From Bradyrhizobium sp. AZCC 1693 (GTDB lineage: Bacteria > Pseudomonadota > Alphaproteobacteria > Rhizobiales > Xanthobacteraceae): a stretch of 64,000 nucleotides of DNA. Shown here piece by piece: positions 25,293 to 33,810 of this stretch (position 1 is its first letter; each line of letters begins with the position of its first letter). The stretch spans positions 4,030,001-4,094,000 of the forward strand of contig NZ_JAZHSD010000001.1 of the NCBI RefSeq assembly GCF_036924745.1, given 5' to 3'. The notes below the pieces were generated by a model. The model saw only the letters and a program-made list of their open reading frames with translations. It had not been told where the DNA came from and ran no database searches. The position numbers and the translations under genes were made by a program.

Positions 25293-25445
25293 GGGGGCTT
25301 TGGCAAAAAGCTAATCGCGCCCTTTGCGTTCGAGGCCAGCCATTGCGAGACGATCTATCTCGTCTCCCGCACCGAGCAGGCGCGGGACCGCCGGATTGCC
25401 GCGGTGCGGCGCTGGATCGTGGAGGCGGTTGGCCGCGCCAAATAG
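25293..25445 (+). pseudogene. Remnant of a LysR-type regulator C-terminus
   Basis: An open frame reading GKKLIAPFAFEASHCETIYL, then VSRTEQARDRRIAAVRRWIV and a stop matches the last 50 residues of GcvA-like LysR effector domains. No DNA-binding domain or start codon is upstream; the 120 bases before it hold nothing recognisable. A truncated relic. Confidence 0.55.
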
Positions 25446-25451
25446 CGCGCG

Positions 25452-25715
25452 TTACATTCGCCCGCGGATCAGCCGCACGACCAGCAGCAGGATGATGGCG
25501 CCGATGGTGGAGTAGACGATCTCCGACACCAGCCCGGTGCCGATACGGACACCGAGTTTGGGAAACAGCAGGCTGGCGAGCAGCGCGCCGGCGATGCCGA
25601 TCAGGATGTCGCCGATAATGCCGAAGCCGGTGCCGCGCACGATCTTGCCGGCCAGCCAGCCGGCGACCAGTCCGACAAACAGAACAACGAGAATGCCTTC
25701 GTTGGAAATATACAT
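25452..25715 (-). CDS. GlsB/YeaQ/YmgE family stress-associated membrane protein
   Basis: An 87-residue hydrophobic protein with three predicted helices and the family's glycine pattern: GLVAGWLAGKIVRGTGFG, GDILIGIAGALLASLLFP and a last helix ending VVRLIRGRM. Members are small inner-membrane proteins induced by stress; the molecular role is not known. A GGGGGGACGTCAG leader precedes the ATG. Single gene. Confidence 0.87.
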   Translation of the reverse strand: MYISNEGILVVLFVGLVAGWLAGKIVRGTGFGIIGDILIGIAGALLASLLFPKLGVRIGTGLVSEIVYSTIGAIILLLVVRLIRGRM

Positions 25716-25853
25716 CTGACGTCCCCCCGGTTTGCCACGCTGGCCGGATGACAGCCTATCGCATTATTGTCCGATGTGACGAGCCGCAATCCGCGCACAG
25801 CCCAACTGCGCCCGCGAAGTGAAACTTTTTTGCCTCACCCGCGTTATGTCGGC

Positions 25854-26093
25854 ATGAGACACGGCGATATTTGGTATGTCACTTTTGGTCCGCACAAAGC
25901 GGACGACAGCGCAGCGGGCATGGCCCGCTCGACCCGCACCTTCAAGTCGGAGGTCGACGCCAAGCTGTTCGCGATGCAGATCCTGTCCAAGGGACTGACG
26001 GCGAGCGCAGGCACGCTCAATCCCCATCAGCCGAAGCAGGTCGTGGGGCCATCCCAGATCGAGAGTTGGGCCGATCCGGGCCTGGGTGGGTAA
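25854..26093 (+). CDS. Small hypothetical protein
   Basis: A 79-residue protein starting MRHGDIWYVTFGPHKADDSA with KSEVDAKLFAMQILSKGLTA in the middle. The WYVTFG and TFKSEVDAKLFA patterns recall short rhizobial proteins that resemble a single AP2/integrase arm-type fold, but I cannot name a family. The start is chosen at the Met where the conserved-looking part begins; ribosome site weak. It is divergent from the YeaQ gene. Confidence 0.5.
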   Translation: MRHGDIWYVTFGPHKADDSAAGMARSTRTFKSEVDAKLFAMQILSKGLTASAGTLNPHQPKQVVGPSQIESWADPGLGG

Positions 26094-26102
26094 CTGCTCT
26101 CT

Positions 26103-26282
26103 TGTCCCGGACGCGGCGCAGCGTGAAACGCTGCACCGCTGAGCCGGGACCTACCTGCTGCCACAGCGTCTGGATCCCGGATCAGCAGCGCACCACGCCG
26201 CAAGGGCGGCGCGCTGCGCAGCATCCGGGGAACGCATCCAGGACTGATTTCTTCGTCATGGCCGGGCTTGTCCCGGGCGAGT
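26103..26282. repeat. Intergenic repeat (TGTCCCGGACGCGG / TCATGGCCGGGCTTG type)
   Basis: Contains TTGTCCCGGACGCGGCGCAG with GAAACGCTGCACCGCTGAGC, GGATCCCGGATCAGCAGCGC, and ends GTCATGGCCGGGCTTGTCCC, a half-copy of family C (31851-31936). Bounded by the small hypothetical gene and the end of the peptide transporter operon. Confidence 0.65.
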
Positions 26283-26285
26283 TGG

Positions 26286-27260
26286 CTACACGTCGGCGGC
26301 TTGCTCTGCCAGCACACAGCGCGCGGTGCGGTCCGCCGATACCTGCACATTGGGCGGCAATCCTTCGCTGCAGCGCGGCTGCGCGTAACTGCAGCGCGGC
26401 GCGAACGAACAACTCGCGGGCGCCTTGTCGAGCGAAGGTGGCGTGCCCGGGATGGTCTCCAGCCGCTGGCCGCGTTTTGCGCCGTGGACGGTCGAGGCCA
26501 GCAGGCCCTTGGCATAGGGATGAACCGGCGTGCGTACGATGTCGCGCAAGCGGCCCTGCTCCACGATCTGGCCGGCATACATGACAGCGACACGGTCGCA
26601 GATCTCGATGGCGACGCCGATATCGTGAGTCACGAAAATCACGGACATGCCGAACTCGCGCTGCAATTCGCGCAGCAGCAGCAGAATCTGGATCTGCACG
26701 GTGGCGTCCAGCGCCGTGGTCGGCTCGTCGGCCAGCAGGATTTTCGGTTTGCAAGCCAAGGCCAGCGCGATCATTGCGCGCTGCCGCATGCCGCCGCTCA
26801 TTTCGTGCGGATAGGCCTCGAGCCGGCGCCTGGCCGAGGGAATCCGCACCACCTCCAGCATTTCCAGCGCGCGCGCAGTCGCCTCCTTCTGGCTCTTGCC
26901 TTCGTGGCGCATCACGCTTTCCGCGATCTGGTCGCCGATCGTGTAGACGGGATCGAGCGCCAGCGCGGGCTCCTGGAAGATCATCGAGACAGTCTGGCCG
27001 CGGAACGCCGAAAGTTGTTCGTCGTTCATCGCCAGCACGTCGCGCCCCAGCACCTTCACCGTCCCCGAAATCTGCGTCCGCTTCTTCGGCAATAGCCGCA
27101 TCAGCGCGCGCAGGGTTACGCTCTTGCCGGAGCCGGATTCGCCGAGCAGGCCGAGCACCTCGCCCTCGCCAAGCGAGAGCGAGATGTCGTTGACGGCGTG
27201 AACCGTGCGCTCGCCGGTGAAGCGGATGTTGAGCTCGCGGATTTCGACGAGGTTGCTCAT
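26286..27260 (-). CDS. Oligopeptide-type ABC transporter ATPase (OppD/DppD)
   Basis: One of the two cytoplasmic ATPases of a peptide/nickel-type importer. In 324 residues: Walker [11 protein letters not shown], signature [15 protein letters not shown], Walker [13 protein letters not shown], and the OppD-type C-terminal extension with cysteines ([14 protein letters not shown]) that in relatives can bind an Fe-S cluster. It is the last gene of the operon that starts at 31788, and its ATG overlaps the amidase stop (ATGA). Confidence 0.9.
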   Translation of the reverse strand: MSNLVEIRELNIRFTGERTVHAVNDISLSLGEGEVLGLLGESGSGKSVTLRALMRLLPKKRTQISGTVKVLGRDVLAMNDEQLSAFRGQTVSMIFQEPALALDPVYTIGDQIAESVMRHEGKSQKEATARALEMLEVVRIPSARRRLEAYPHEMSGGMRQRAMIALALACKPKILLADEPTTALDATVQIQILLLLRELQREFGMSVIFVTHDIGVAIEICDRVAVMYAGQIVEQGRLRDIVRTPVHPYAKGLLASTVHGAKRGQRLETIPGTPPSLDKAPASCSFAPRCSYAQPRCSEGLPPNVQVSADRTARCVLAEQAADV

Positions 27261-28669
27261 GCCAATCTGGGTACCTGCTGGTGATAGTCGGTAGCGCGCT
27301 GGAATGCCGCGCCGATCCGCACAAGCCCGGCCTCATCGAAGGGGCGGCCGATCAACTGCATGCCGACCGGCAAGCCCTTTCCGGTGAAGCCGGCGGGAAT
27401 CGAAAGCGACGGCAGGCCGAGATAGTTGATCGGACGGGTGAACTTCGTGATCCGCTGGATCACTGATTCCGCGTCCAAGCTGTTGCCGACGTCGCTCTCG
27501 GCAATGGTCACCGCCGGCATCGGCGCGACCGGCGCGATCACGGCATCGGTGCCGCTGACCGCTGCGAGATAGGCGGCGAGCGCCGGACCGCGCCAGCGCA
27601 TCGCTTCGAGATAGGTCACTGCCGGAATAGCGAGCCCGTTCTGCAAGCGCATCAAGACCTGCGCGCCGTAATCCTGCGGCCGCTCTATCATCCAGCGCTT
27701 ATGGAAGGCGGCGGCTTCGGTGGCGAGCACGATCTGGCAGGCGGCGGTGAGCTGCCGCTGGTCCGGCAGATCGACCTTGACGATCTCTGCGCCCTCGCCT
27801 TGGAGGGTGCCGATGGTCTCGTCGAGCACCCGCGCCACCTCGGAATCGAGATCGTCGACATAGAAGGCGGTGGGCACGCCAATCCTCAGGCCCTTGAGCG
27901 AGCCTGTGGTCTCGGCCATGTAGTTGGGCACCAGGAGCGTCGAGGCGGTAGGATCCTCGGGATCGGCCCCTGCCATCAGCCCGATCAGCAGCGCGCAATC
28001 TTCGACCGTTTGCGCGAGCGGTCCGACGGTATCAAGCGATTGCGACAGCGGCATCGCACCGGCGCGGCTGATCAGGCCGACGGTGGTCTTGAAGCCGGTG
28101 ACGCCGCAGAAATGCGCGGGCATCCGGATCGAGCCGCCGGTATCGGAGCCGAGCGCCGCAAAGGTCAGCCGGGCCGCGACCGCAGATCCGGAGCCGGACG
28201 ACGAGCCGCCGGTGATGTGATCGACATTCCAGGGGTTACGCACCGCGCCGTAATGGACGTTGTGGCCGGTCGGGCCGTAGGCGAACTCGACCATCTGCAG
28301 CGAGCCGAGCCTGACGGAGCCGGCGTCCTTCAGGCGCTGCAACGCGGTGGAAGTTGTCGTCGCGACGTAATCGCGGCGGATTTTCGAGCCGCAGGTGACC
28401 ACCTTGCCGGCTTCGTAGTACATGTCCTTGTGCGCCATCGGCACGCCGTGCAGCGGGCCGAGATTTTTGCCCTTGGCGAGCGCGGCATCGGCGGCGTCAG
28501 CGGCGGCGAGCGCCTCATCCGCCTCGATCGCCATGAAGGCGTTGACGCGCGGCTGCCATTGCGCGATCCGGTCGAGACAGGACTGCGTGACCTCGCGCGA
28601 GGAAAATTTCTTGCCGGCGATCGCTTTCGCAACCGCGACCGCTGACATCAGGGCCGGTTCGCTGCTCAT
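27257..28669 (-). CDS. Amidase, AtzE/GatA-like, in a peptide transporter operon
   Basis: A 470-residue amidase signature enzyme with the catalytic Lys in GVPMAHKDMYYEAG, the Ser-rich block DHITGGSSSGSGSAVAA and the nucleophile Ser in GSDTGGSIRMPAHFCG. It hydrolyses an amide taken up, presumably, by the transporter whose genes surround it. The preceding gene encodes a DUF4089/AtzG-like small protein overlapping by 4 bases; in the AtzE-AtzG pair of cyanurate degradation the small subunit is needed by the amidase, so a heterodimer is likely here too (inference). Substrate unknown. Confidence 0.9.
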   Translation of the reverse strand: MSSEPALMSAVAVAKAIAGKKFSSREVTQSCLDRIAQWQPRVNAFMAIEADEALAAADAADAALAKGKNLGPLHGVPMAHKDMYYEAGKVVTCGSKIRRDYVATTTSTALQRLKDAGSVRLGSLQMVEFAYGPTGHNVHYGAVRNPWNVDHITGGSSSGSGSAVAARLTFAALGSDTGGSIRMPAHFCGVTGFKTTVGLISRAGAMPLSQSLDTVGPLAQTVEDCALLIGLMAGADPEDPTASTLLVPNYMAETTGSLKGLRIGVPTAFYVDDLDSEVARVLDETIGTLQGEGAEIVKVDLPDQRQLTAACQIVLATEAAAFHKRWMIERPQDYGAQVLMRLQNGLAIPAVTYLEAMRWRGPALAAYLAAVSGTDAVIAPVAPMPAVTIAESDVGNSLDAESVIQRITKFTRPINYLGLPSLSIPAGFTGKGLPVGMQLIGRPFDEAGLVRIGAAFQRATDYHQQVPRLA

Positions 28670-28863
28670 GTCGACACCTTCGCGCGCTGCACCAGAAGGA
28701 AGCTCGCAGGTTCAAGGTCCATCGGCAGTGTGCCCGCGACAGGCGCAAAGCCGTCAAAGGCCGGGCCGATGGAATTGGCGATGCGCGCGGAAACTTCCGA
28801 ATCCTGCGGCACGCCGGCGACATCGGTCATTACCTTGACCTGCTTGGGGTCGGGTTTTGTCAT
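28666..28863 (-). CDS. DUF4089 / AtzG-like small subunit of the amidase
   Basis: A 65-residue protein whose middle segment (DSEVSARIANSIGPAFDGFA) and closing LEPASFLLVQRAK fit the DUF4089 family, whose characterised member AtzG partners the amidase AtzE in the manner of GatC with GatA. It starts at an ATG overlapping the upstream ATPase stop by 4 bases and ends overlapping the amidase start by 4 bases, so the three are translationally coupled. A longer upstream reading would run through the ATPase gene and is not credible. Confidence 0.72.
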   Translation of the reverse strand: MTKPDPKQVKVMTDVAGVPQDSEVSARIANSIGPAFDGFAPVAGTLPMDLEPASFLLVQRAKVST

Positions 28864-29939
28864 GCGGCGGTTGCTCCCTCGTCCTTTTCTTTGGCCGGTG
28901 CGCGGCTGTGCCCGGAACCAGCTATGGCCATGTAGCACGCCGCCTGATGGCCCATTGTATCGACATCGCTGAGTTTTGGCGTCGCATTTGCGCAGAGGGG
29001 CTCCGCAAACGGGCAACGGGTGTGAAACCGGCAACCGGGCGGCGGGTCGATCGGATTGGGGGGATCGCCCGAGATCGGCGGCGTCTCGGTGCGATTATCG
29101 GGGTCGGACGACGGCATCGCGGCCAGCAGCGCCCGCGTATAGGGATGCGCCGGCGCATCCCAGACCTTGTCGACCGGGCCTAGCTCGACGACCTCGCCGA
29201 GGTACATCACCAGCACGCGATCAGAAATGTAGCGCACCACGTTGAGATCGTGGCTGATGAACAGGTATGTGAGGCCGAATTCGCGCTTCAGGTCCGCCAG
29301 CAGATTGAGCACCTGGGCCTCGACCGACTTGTCCAGCGCCGACACCGCTTCATCGAGGATCACCAGCCGCGGCGACAGCGCCAAAGCGCGGGCGATATTG
29401 ACGCGCTGGCGCTGGCCGCCGGAAATCTCATGCGGATAGCGGTTGGCAAAGGTTTCGGGCCGCAAGCCCACCTTGCCGAGCAGCTCGCGCGCCAGCGCGC
29501 GCGCAGTGCCATCAGCCATGCCGTGAACTTTCGGACCGAACGCGATCGATTCCTCGATGGTGAGGCGTGGGTTCAGCGAGGCATAGCTGTCCTGAAACAC
29601 CATCTGCATGCCGCGCCGCAATTCGCGCAGCGACAGCGCGCGGCCGACCTGCATGCCGTCATAGACGATGTCGCCGGCGTCGCGCTTCATCAGGTGCATC
29701 AACAGCCGCGCAGTGGTCGATTTGCCGCAGCCGGATTCGCCGACGATGCCGACGGTTTCGCCCTTGGCGATGGAGAAGGAAACATCATCGACCGCGCGCA
29801 CGGTTTTGCGGGGGCTGAACAGATCGCCGCGCACCGGAAAATGCTTTGTGAGGCCAGTGACCTGCAGCAGCGGCTGCGCGGCGCCGCCGACGTCCTCGAC
29901 CGGCTCCAGTAGTTCGACTGACGGGCTTGTCTCACTCAT
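28860..29939 (-). CDS. Oligopeptide-type ABC transporter ATPase (OppF/DppF)
   Basis: The second ATPase of the importer, 359 residues. Walker A GESGCGKSTTA, signature ISGGQRQRVNIARALAL, Walker B LVILDEAVSALD, and the family C-terminal extension with CRFHTRCPFAEPLC. The start is placed at MSETSPSVELLE (29939); upstream residues overlap the permease gene. It follows the DppC-type permease by 4 bases and overlaps the AtzG-like gene. Confidence 0.9.
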   Translation of the reverse strand: MSETSPSVELLEPVEDVGGAAQPLLQVTGLTKHFPVRGDLFSPRKTVRAVDDVSFSIAKGETVGIVGESGCGKSTTARLLMHLMKRDAGDIVYDGMQVGRALSLRELRRGMQMVFQDSYASLNPRLTIEESIAFGPKVHGMADGTARALARELLGKVGLRPETFANRYPHEISGGQRQRVNIARALALSPRLVILDEAVSALDKSVEAQVLNLLADLKREFGLTYLFISHDLNVVRYISDRVLVMYLGEVVELGPVDKVWDAPAHPYTRALLAAMPSSDPDNRTETPPISGDPPNPIDPPPGCRFHTRCPFAEPLCANATPKLSDVDTMGHQAACYMAIAGSGHSRAPAKEKDEGATAA

Positions 29940-29943
29940 CGCG

Positions 29944-30831
29944 TCAGTTCCTGATGTCCATGGCGCTACGCATGCCGTCGCTGAGCAGATTGAAGCAGAT
30001 CGACACCGCAAAGATCATGACGCCCGGCAGCGCCGCCACCCATGGATTGACATAGATCGCGGTACGCAGCGTGTTCAGCATCAAGCCCCATTCCGGCTCC
30101 GGCGGCTTTGTACCCAGGCCAAGGAACGACAGGCCGGCGGCGAGGATCATCGACACCGAGATCAGTCCCGTCGCGTAGACGAAGATCGGACCGAGCACGT
30201 TGCCGAGCATATGCACACGCATGATGGTGAAGGGGCCGGCACCGGAGGCGCGCGCGGCCTCGACGAAATCCATGTTGCGCACGCCGGTGGTGACACTTTC
30301 CGACACGCGGGTGATCTGCGGCACGAACACGATGGTCAGCGAGACGATGGAGTTGACGATGCCAGCCCCCAGCGCGCCCGAGATCGCAATCGCCAGCAGC
30401 ACCGACGGGAAGGCGTAGAACACGTCGATCGTGCGCATGATCGCGGTGTTGAGCCTGCCGCCGACATAGCCGGCGACGAGTCCGAGCGAGGTGCCGATCA
30501 CGAAGGCGAAAATCACGGGCAGGATGCCGATGATCAGCGACAGCCGGCCGCCATAGATCAGCCGCGCCAGCATGTCGCGGCCGAGTTCGTCGGTGCCGAG
30601 CGGATAATTCGGCGTGCCGATGTGCCGAAGCCTGCGGATCATCGAGCCCTGGTAGGGATCGGCAAGGCCGAGCCATGGCGCGCACAGCGCGGAGGCGAAG
30701 ATCAGCACCAGCACGAAGGCGCAAACCATGCTGACCTTGTCGCGCGCGATGCGGCGGCCGACGGTGGCCCAATAGCCGCGCGCCTTGGTGGCGGGCGCAG
30801 CTTGCAGGGCGGTATCCGACATCACGGTCAT
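29944..30831 (-). CDS. Oligopeptide-type ABC transporter permease (DppC)
   Basis: An inner-membrane channel subunit of 295 residues with about six helices and the ATPase-coupling EAA loop EAARASGAGPFTIMRVHML near residue 205. The N-terminal extension with the DppC-typical YPLGTDELGRDMLARLIYG identifies it as the C-type permease. Starts 3 bases after the DppB stop and ends 4 bases before the ATPase start. Confidence 0.9.
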   Translation of the reverse strand: MTVMSDTALQAAPATKARGYWATVGRRIARDKVSMVCAFVLVLIFASALCAPWLGLADPYQGSMIRRLRHIGTPNYPLGTDELGRDMLARLIYGGRLSLIIGILPVIFAFVIGTSLGLVAGYVGGRLNTAIMRTIDVFYAFPSVLLAIAISGALGAGIVNSIVSLTIVFVPQITRVSESVTTGVRNMDFVEAARASGAGPFTIMRVHMLGNVLGPIFVYATGLISVSMILAAGLSFLGLGTKPPEPEWGLMLNTLRTAIYVNPWVAALPGVMIFAVSICFNLLSDGMRSAMDIRN

Positions 30832-30834
30832 AAA

Positions 30835-31788
30835 TCAGCCCCGCTTGATGCGCGGATCGATCGCGGCCTGCGCGATATCGACCAGCATATTGAGGGCGAC
30901 GAAGAACAGCGCCAGCACCAAAATCGTACCCTGCAGCAGCGGCAGGTCGCGCTGGAAGATCGCGGAATTGAGCAACAGGCCCGAGCCTGGCCAGGAAAAC
31001 ACGGTTTCGATCAGGATCGAGCCGCCTAGCATGTAGCCGAGTTGCAGGCCCATCACTGCCAGCGCGGTCGGTGCGGCGTTCTTGATGACATGCTTGAACA
31101 CATCCAGTTCGCGCAGGCCTTTGGCACGCAGCGCCTCAACGAAATCCTGCGAGAGGATGTCGCCGGTCAGCGCCCGCACGGTGCGGGTGACGATGCCCAT
31201 CGGAATCACCGAGGTCGTGATCGCCGGCAGGATCAGATATTTCATGTGCTCCCAATCCCAGCCCCACGCGCCGGAGCCACCGGGACCGGCGCCGACGGCG
31301 GGCAGCCAGTTGAGCTGCACCGAGAAGATGATGACCATCACCATGCCGAGCCAGTAATGCGGCACCGACACGCCGGCAATCGCAACCGAGGTTGCGACCT
31401 TGTCGATCCAGGTGTCGCGGAAATAGCCGGCGATCAGGCCGAACATTAGCCCCAGCGTGAAGCCGATCAGGGCGGCGGCAATCGCAAGCGTGACCGTGTT
31501 GCCGACGGCACGCAACACTTCCGTCAGCACCGGGCGGCCGGTGGCGATCGAACTGCCGAGATCGCCATGGAGCGCGCGCCACAGCCAGAGGCCGAACTGG
31601 ACCGGCAGCGGACGATCAAAGCCGTATGCCGTGCGCAATTGCGCCGCGAGCTCCTGCGACGCATCCGCCGGCAGCACAGCGACGAGCGGATCGCCGGGCG
31701 TGATGTGCACCAGCAGGAAACACACCAGCGCGACGCTGATCACGATCGGAATGACGTAGACGATACGCCGGGCGATATAAGCAAACAC
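30835..31788 (-). CDS. Oligopeptide-type ABC transporter permease (DppB)
   Basis: The B-type permease, 317 residues with six hydrophobic segments, the early VCFLLVHITPGDP motif and the EAA loop EALRAKGLRELDVFKHV. The start is taken as GTG 31788 (reading VFAYIARRIVYVIP) after AGAGAG; an in-frame TTG lies 6 bases further up. The open frame extends to 31881 only because it enters a palindromic repeat, so that extension is rejected. It is the first permease gene after the solute-binding protein gene, from which a repeat separates it. Confidence 0.88.
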   Translation of the reverse strand: MFAYIARRIVYVIPIVISVALVCFLLVHITPGDPLVAVLPADASQELAAQLRTAYGFDRPLPVQFGLWLWRALHGDLGSSIATGRPVLTEVLRAVGNTVTLAIAAALIGFTLGLMFGLIAGYFRDTWIDKVATSVAIAGVSVPHYWLGMVMVIIFSVQLNWLPAVGAGPGGSGAWGWDWEHMKYLILPAITTSVIPMGIVTRTVRALTGDILSQDFVEALRAKGLRELDVFKHVIKNAAPTALAVMGLQLGYMLGGSILIETVFSWPGSGLLLNSAIFQRDLPLLQGTILVLALFFVALNMLVDIAQAAIDPRIKRG

Positions 31789-31850
31789 GAGCAACTCTCT
31801 TCTTGCCTTCTCCCCTTGTGGGAGAAGTGCCTTGGACGCAAACTCTATGT

Positions 31851-31936
31851 CGTCATGGCCGGGCTTGACCCGGCCATCCACGTCTTGGCCACAGCAAGAA
31901 AGGCGTGGATGCCCGGGTCAAGCCCGGGCATGACGA
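31851..31936. repeat. Intergenic palindromic repeat, family C
   Basis: GTCATGGCCGGGCTTGACCC...CGTGGATGCCCGGGTCAAGC with CATCCACG/CGTGGATG inner arms and terminal GTCATG/CATGAC. It lies between the solute-binding protein and DppB genes. Half-copies occur at 26255-26282 and 48404-48439. Confidence 0.8.
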
Positions 31937-31952
31937 CTGAAGTAACCCTCCC

Positions 31953-33612
31953 CTACGGCGCCATCGACACCGGCGAGAAGTCGACGAACCAGCTCTTCGG
32001 CTGCACAAACCCCTTGACCTTGGGGCTCATGGCGCGCGGCGAGACGTCGTGGGCGACGTAGAGGAACGCCGCATCGTCGACCGAGGCCGCGTGCAGTTCG
32101 GCCAGTGCCGCGTCACGCGCGGCGGGATCGAAAGTCTGGCGCGCCTTGGTCACCAGCTCGTCGAACCTGGGATTGTTGATGTAACCCCAATTATTCGACG
32201 TTGGCGGGGCCATCGACGATTGCAGGAAGCGCACCAGCGCGAAGAACGGATCCATCGCCGCATAGGTCACGTTGGTAGCATTGGCGCCGTTGGCGGTGGG
32301 ATCCTTGGCGCCGCGGCGCCAGTTGGTGAACAGCGTATTCCACTCGATGACGTCGAGCTGGACGTCGAAGTAGCATTCGGCCAGCGCCTGCTGCAGATAT
32401 TCGTTCATCGGCAAAGGCTGCATCTGGCCCGATCCCGACGCCGACGTCTGCGTCTTCACCGTCAGCTTCTTGCTGGGACCGTAGCCCGCCTCCTGCATCA
32501 GCTTCTGTGCGGCCTTCAGGTCATACTTGATCTCGAAGGTCGGCTTGCCGCGCCAGGGATGGCCGGCCTCGAACGTGCCGGTCGCCGGCACCATCAGCCC
32601 GGCGAGCAGGCCTTCCTTGAGACCTTCGCGATCGATGCAGAGATTGGCCGCCTTGCGGACGCGGATGTCGTTCCAGGGCGAGCCTTCGACGCGGGAGAAC
32701 TGCCACGGCCAGACATGCGGCGACTCGTTGGCCTGGAGCTGGAAGCCGCGCTGCTTGATTTCCTTGACCGCGTCAGGTGCGGGCGCCTCGACCCAGTCGA
32801 CCTGGCCGGACAGCAAGGCCGCGGTGCGGGCGTTGGCTTCCGGCATCGGCAGCAGCACCATCCTGTCGGTCTTCGGCACGCGCGCCTTGTCCCAATAGCC
32901 GTCGTTCTTCACCAGTTCGAGCCGCTCGCGCGGGGTGAACTTCGACATCTTCCAGGGGCCGGTGCCCGACGCCTCCTTGGCAAAGGCCGCCCACGCGGCC
33001 TGCGACTTGGCCTTGGCATCGGCGCCTTCAGCCTTGTCATAAAACGCCTGCCACTTGGTCGGGCTCGCCATGAACAGGTTGGTCAGGTTGATCGGCAGAA
33101 AACTGTCCGGCTCCTTGGTGGTCAGCTCCACCGTCAGGTCGTCGATCTTGCGCGCCGAGGCCAGCGTCGGCATGCGCGAGGCGGTGACGCCGACCTGGCT
33201 GGCGTCGAATTGCGGCGCGTCCTGCTTCAGCACCTTTTCGACGTTCCAGACCACGGCATCGGCGTTGAACGGCGAGCCGTCGTGGAAGGTGACGCCGGGA
33301 CGAAGCTTGAAGGTCCACTTCTTCTTGTCTGATTCGTCGACCTTCCATTCGGTTGCGAGCCCCGGAATCATCACGCTGGCCTTGTCCGCCGACGACAGGT
33401 CCCACATCGTCAGGCCGTCATACATGGTCAGTCCGGTGAAGCGGTTGCCCTCAAAGCCCTGATCGGGCTGGCCGAGCGTGCGCGGAATATCGGCAGCCGT
33501 CATGCCGATCCGCAGCACCGTTTCGGCGCTGGCGAGTTGCGGCAGTCCGACCACCAGCGCGGTCGCCAGCAGCCACGCGGTGGCCGTCTTCTTCGATTTG
33601 TCGTTAGCGCAT
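31953..33612 (-). CDS. Peptide/nickel-type ABC solute-binding protein, frameshift at codon 3
   Basis: Periplasmic substrate receptor (SBP family 5, DppA-like) of the adjacent transporter: GLATEWKVDESDKKKWTFKL, FHDGSPFNADAVVWNVEKV, a long two-lobe body and a C-terminus PKSWFVDFSPVSM. The only ATG with a good ribosome site (GAGAAGG, at 33612) is followed by CGC and then TAA; removing one base (33606) gives MRNDKSKKTATAWLLATALV, an ideal signal peptide running straight into LASAETVLRIG. As printed, the longest open frame begins at a GTG (33554) inside the signal peptide and would not be exported well. Either a sequence error or a genuine inactivation. Confidence 0.85.
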
Positions 33613-33810
33613 ATGCAGCAATTCCTTCTCGACTTGGGTGACTAATTCTTATGCAAAGGTATGCAATGGCTGTGCCAAGGAAGGCACTTCGCTGGAGGCC
33701 TTTAGCCGCACAACTCCCTGTGAGTGCGCATACACGTACAGGTTCTGTGCTCCATCTGGCATCAAGCTTGCATTTTTTAGCTCCAAACCCCGCCCGATGG
33801 AGCTTAATTC

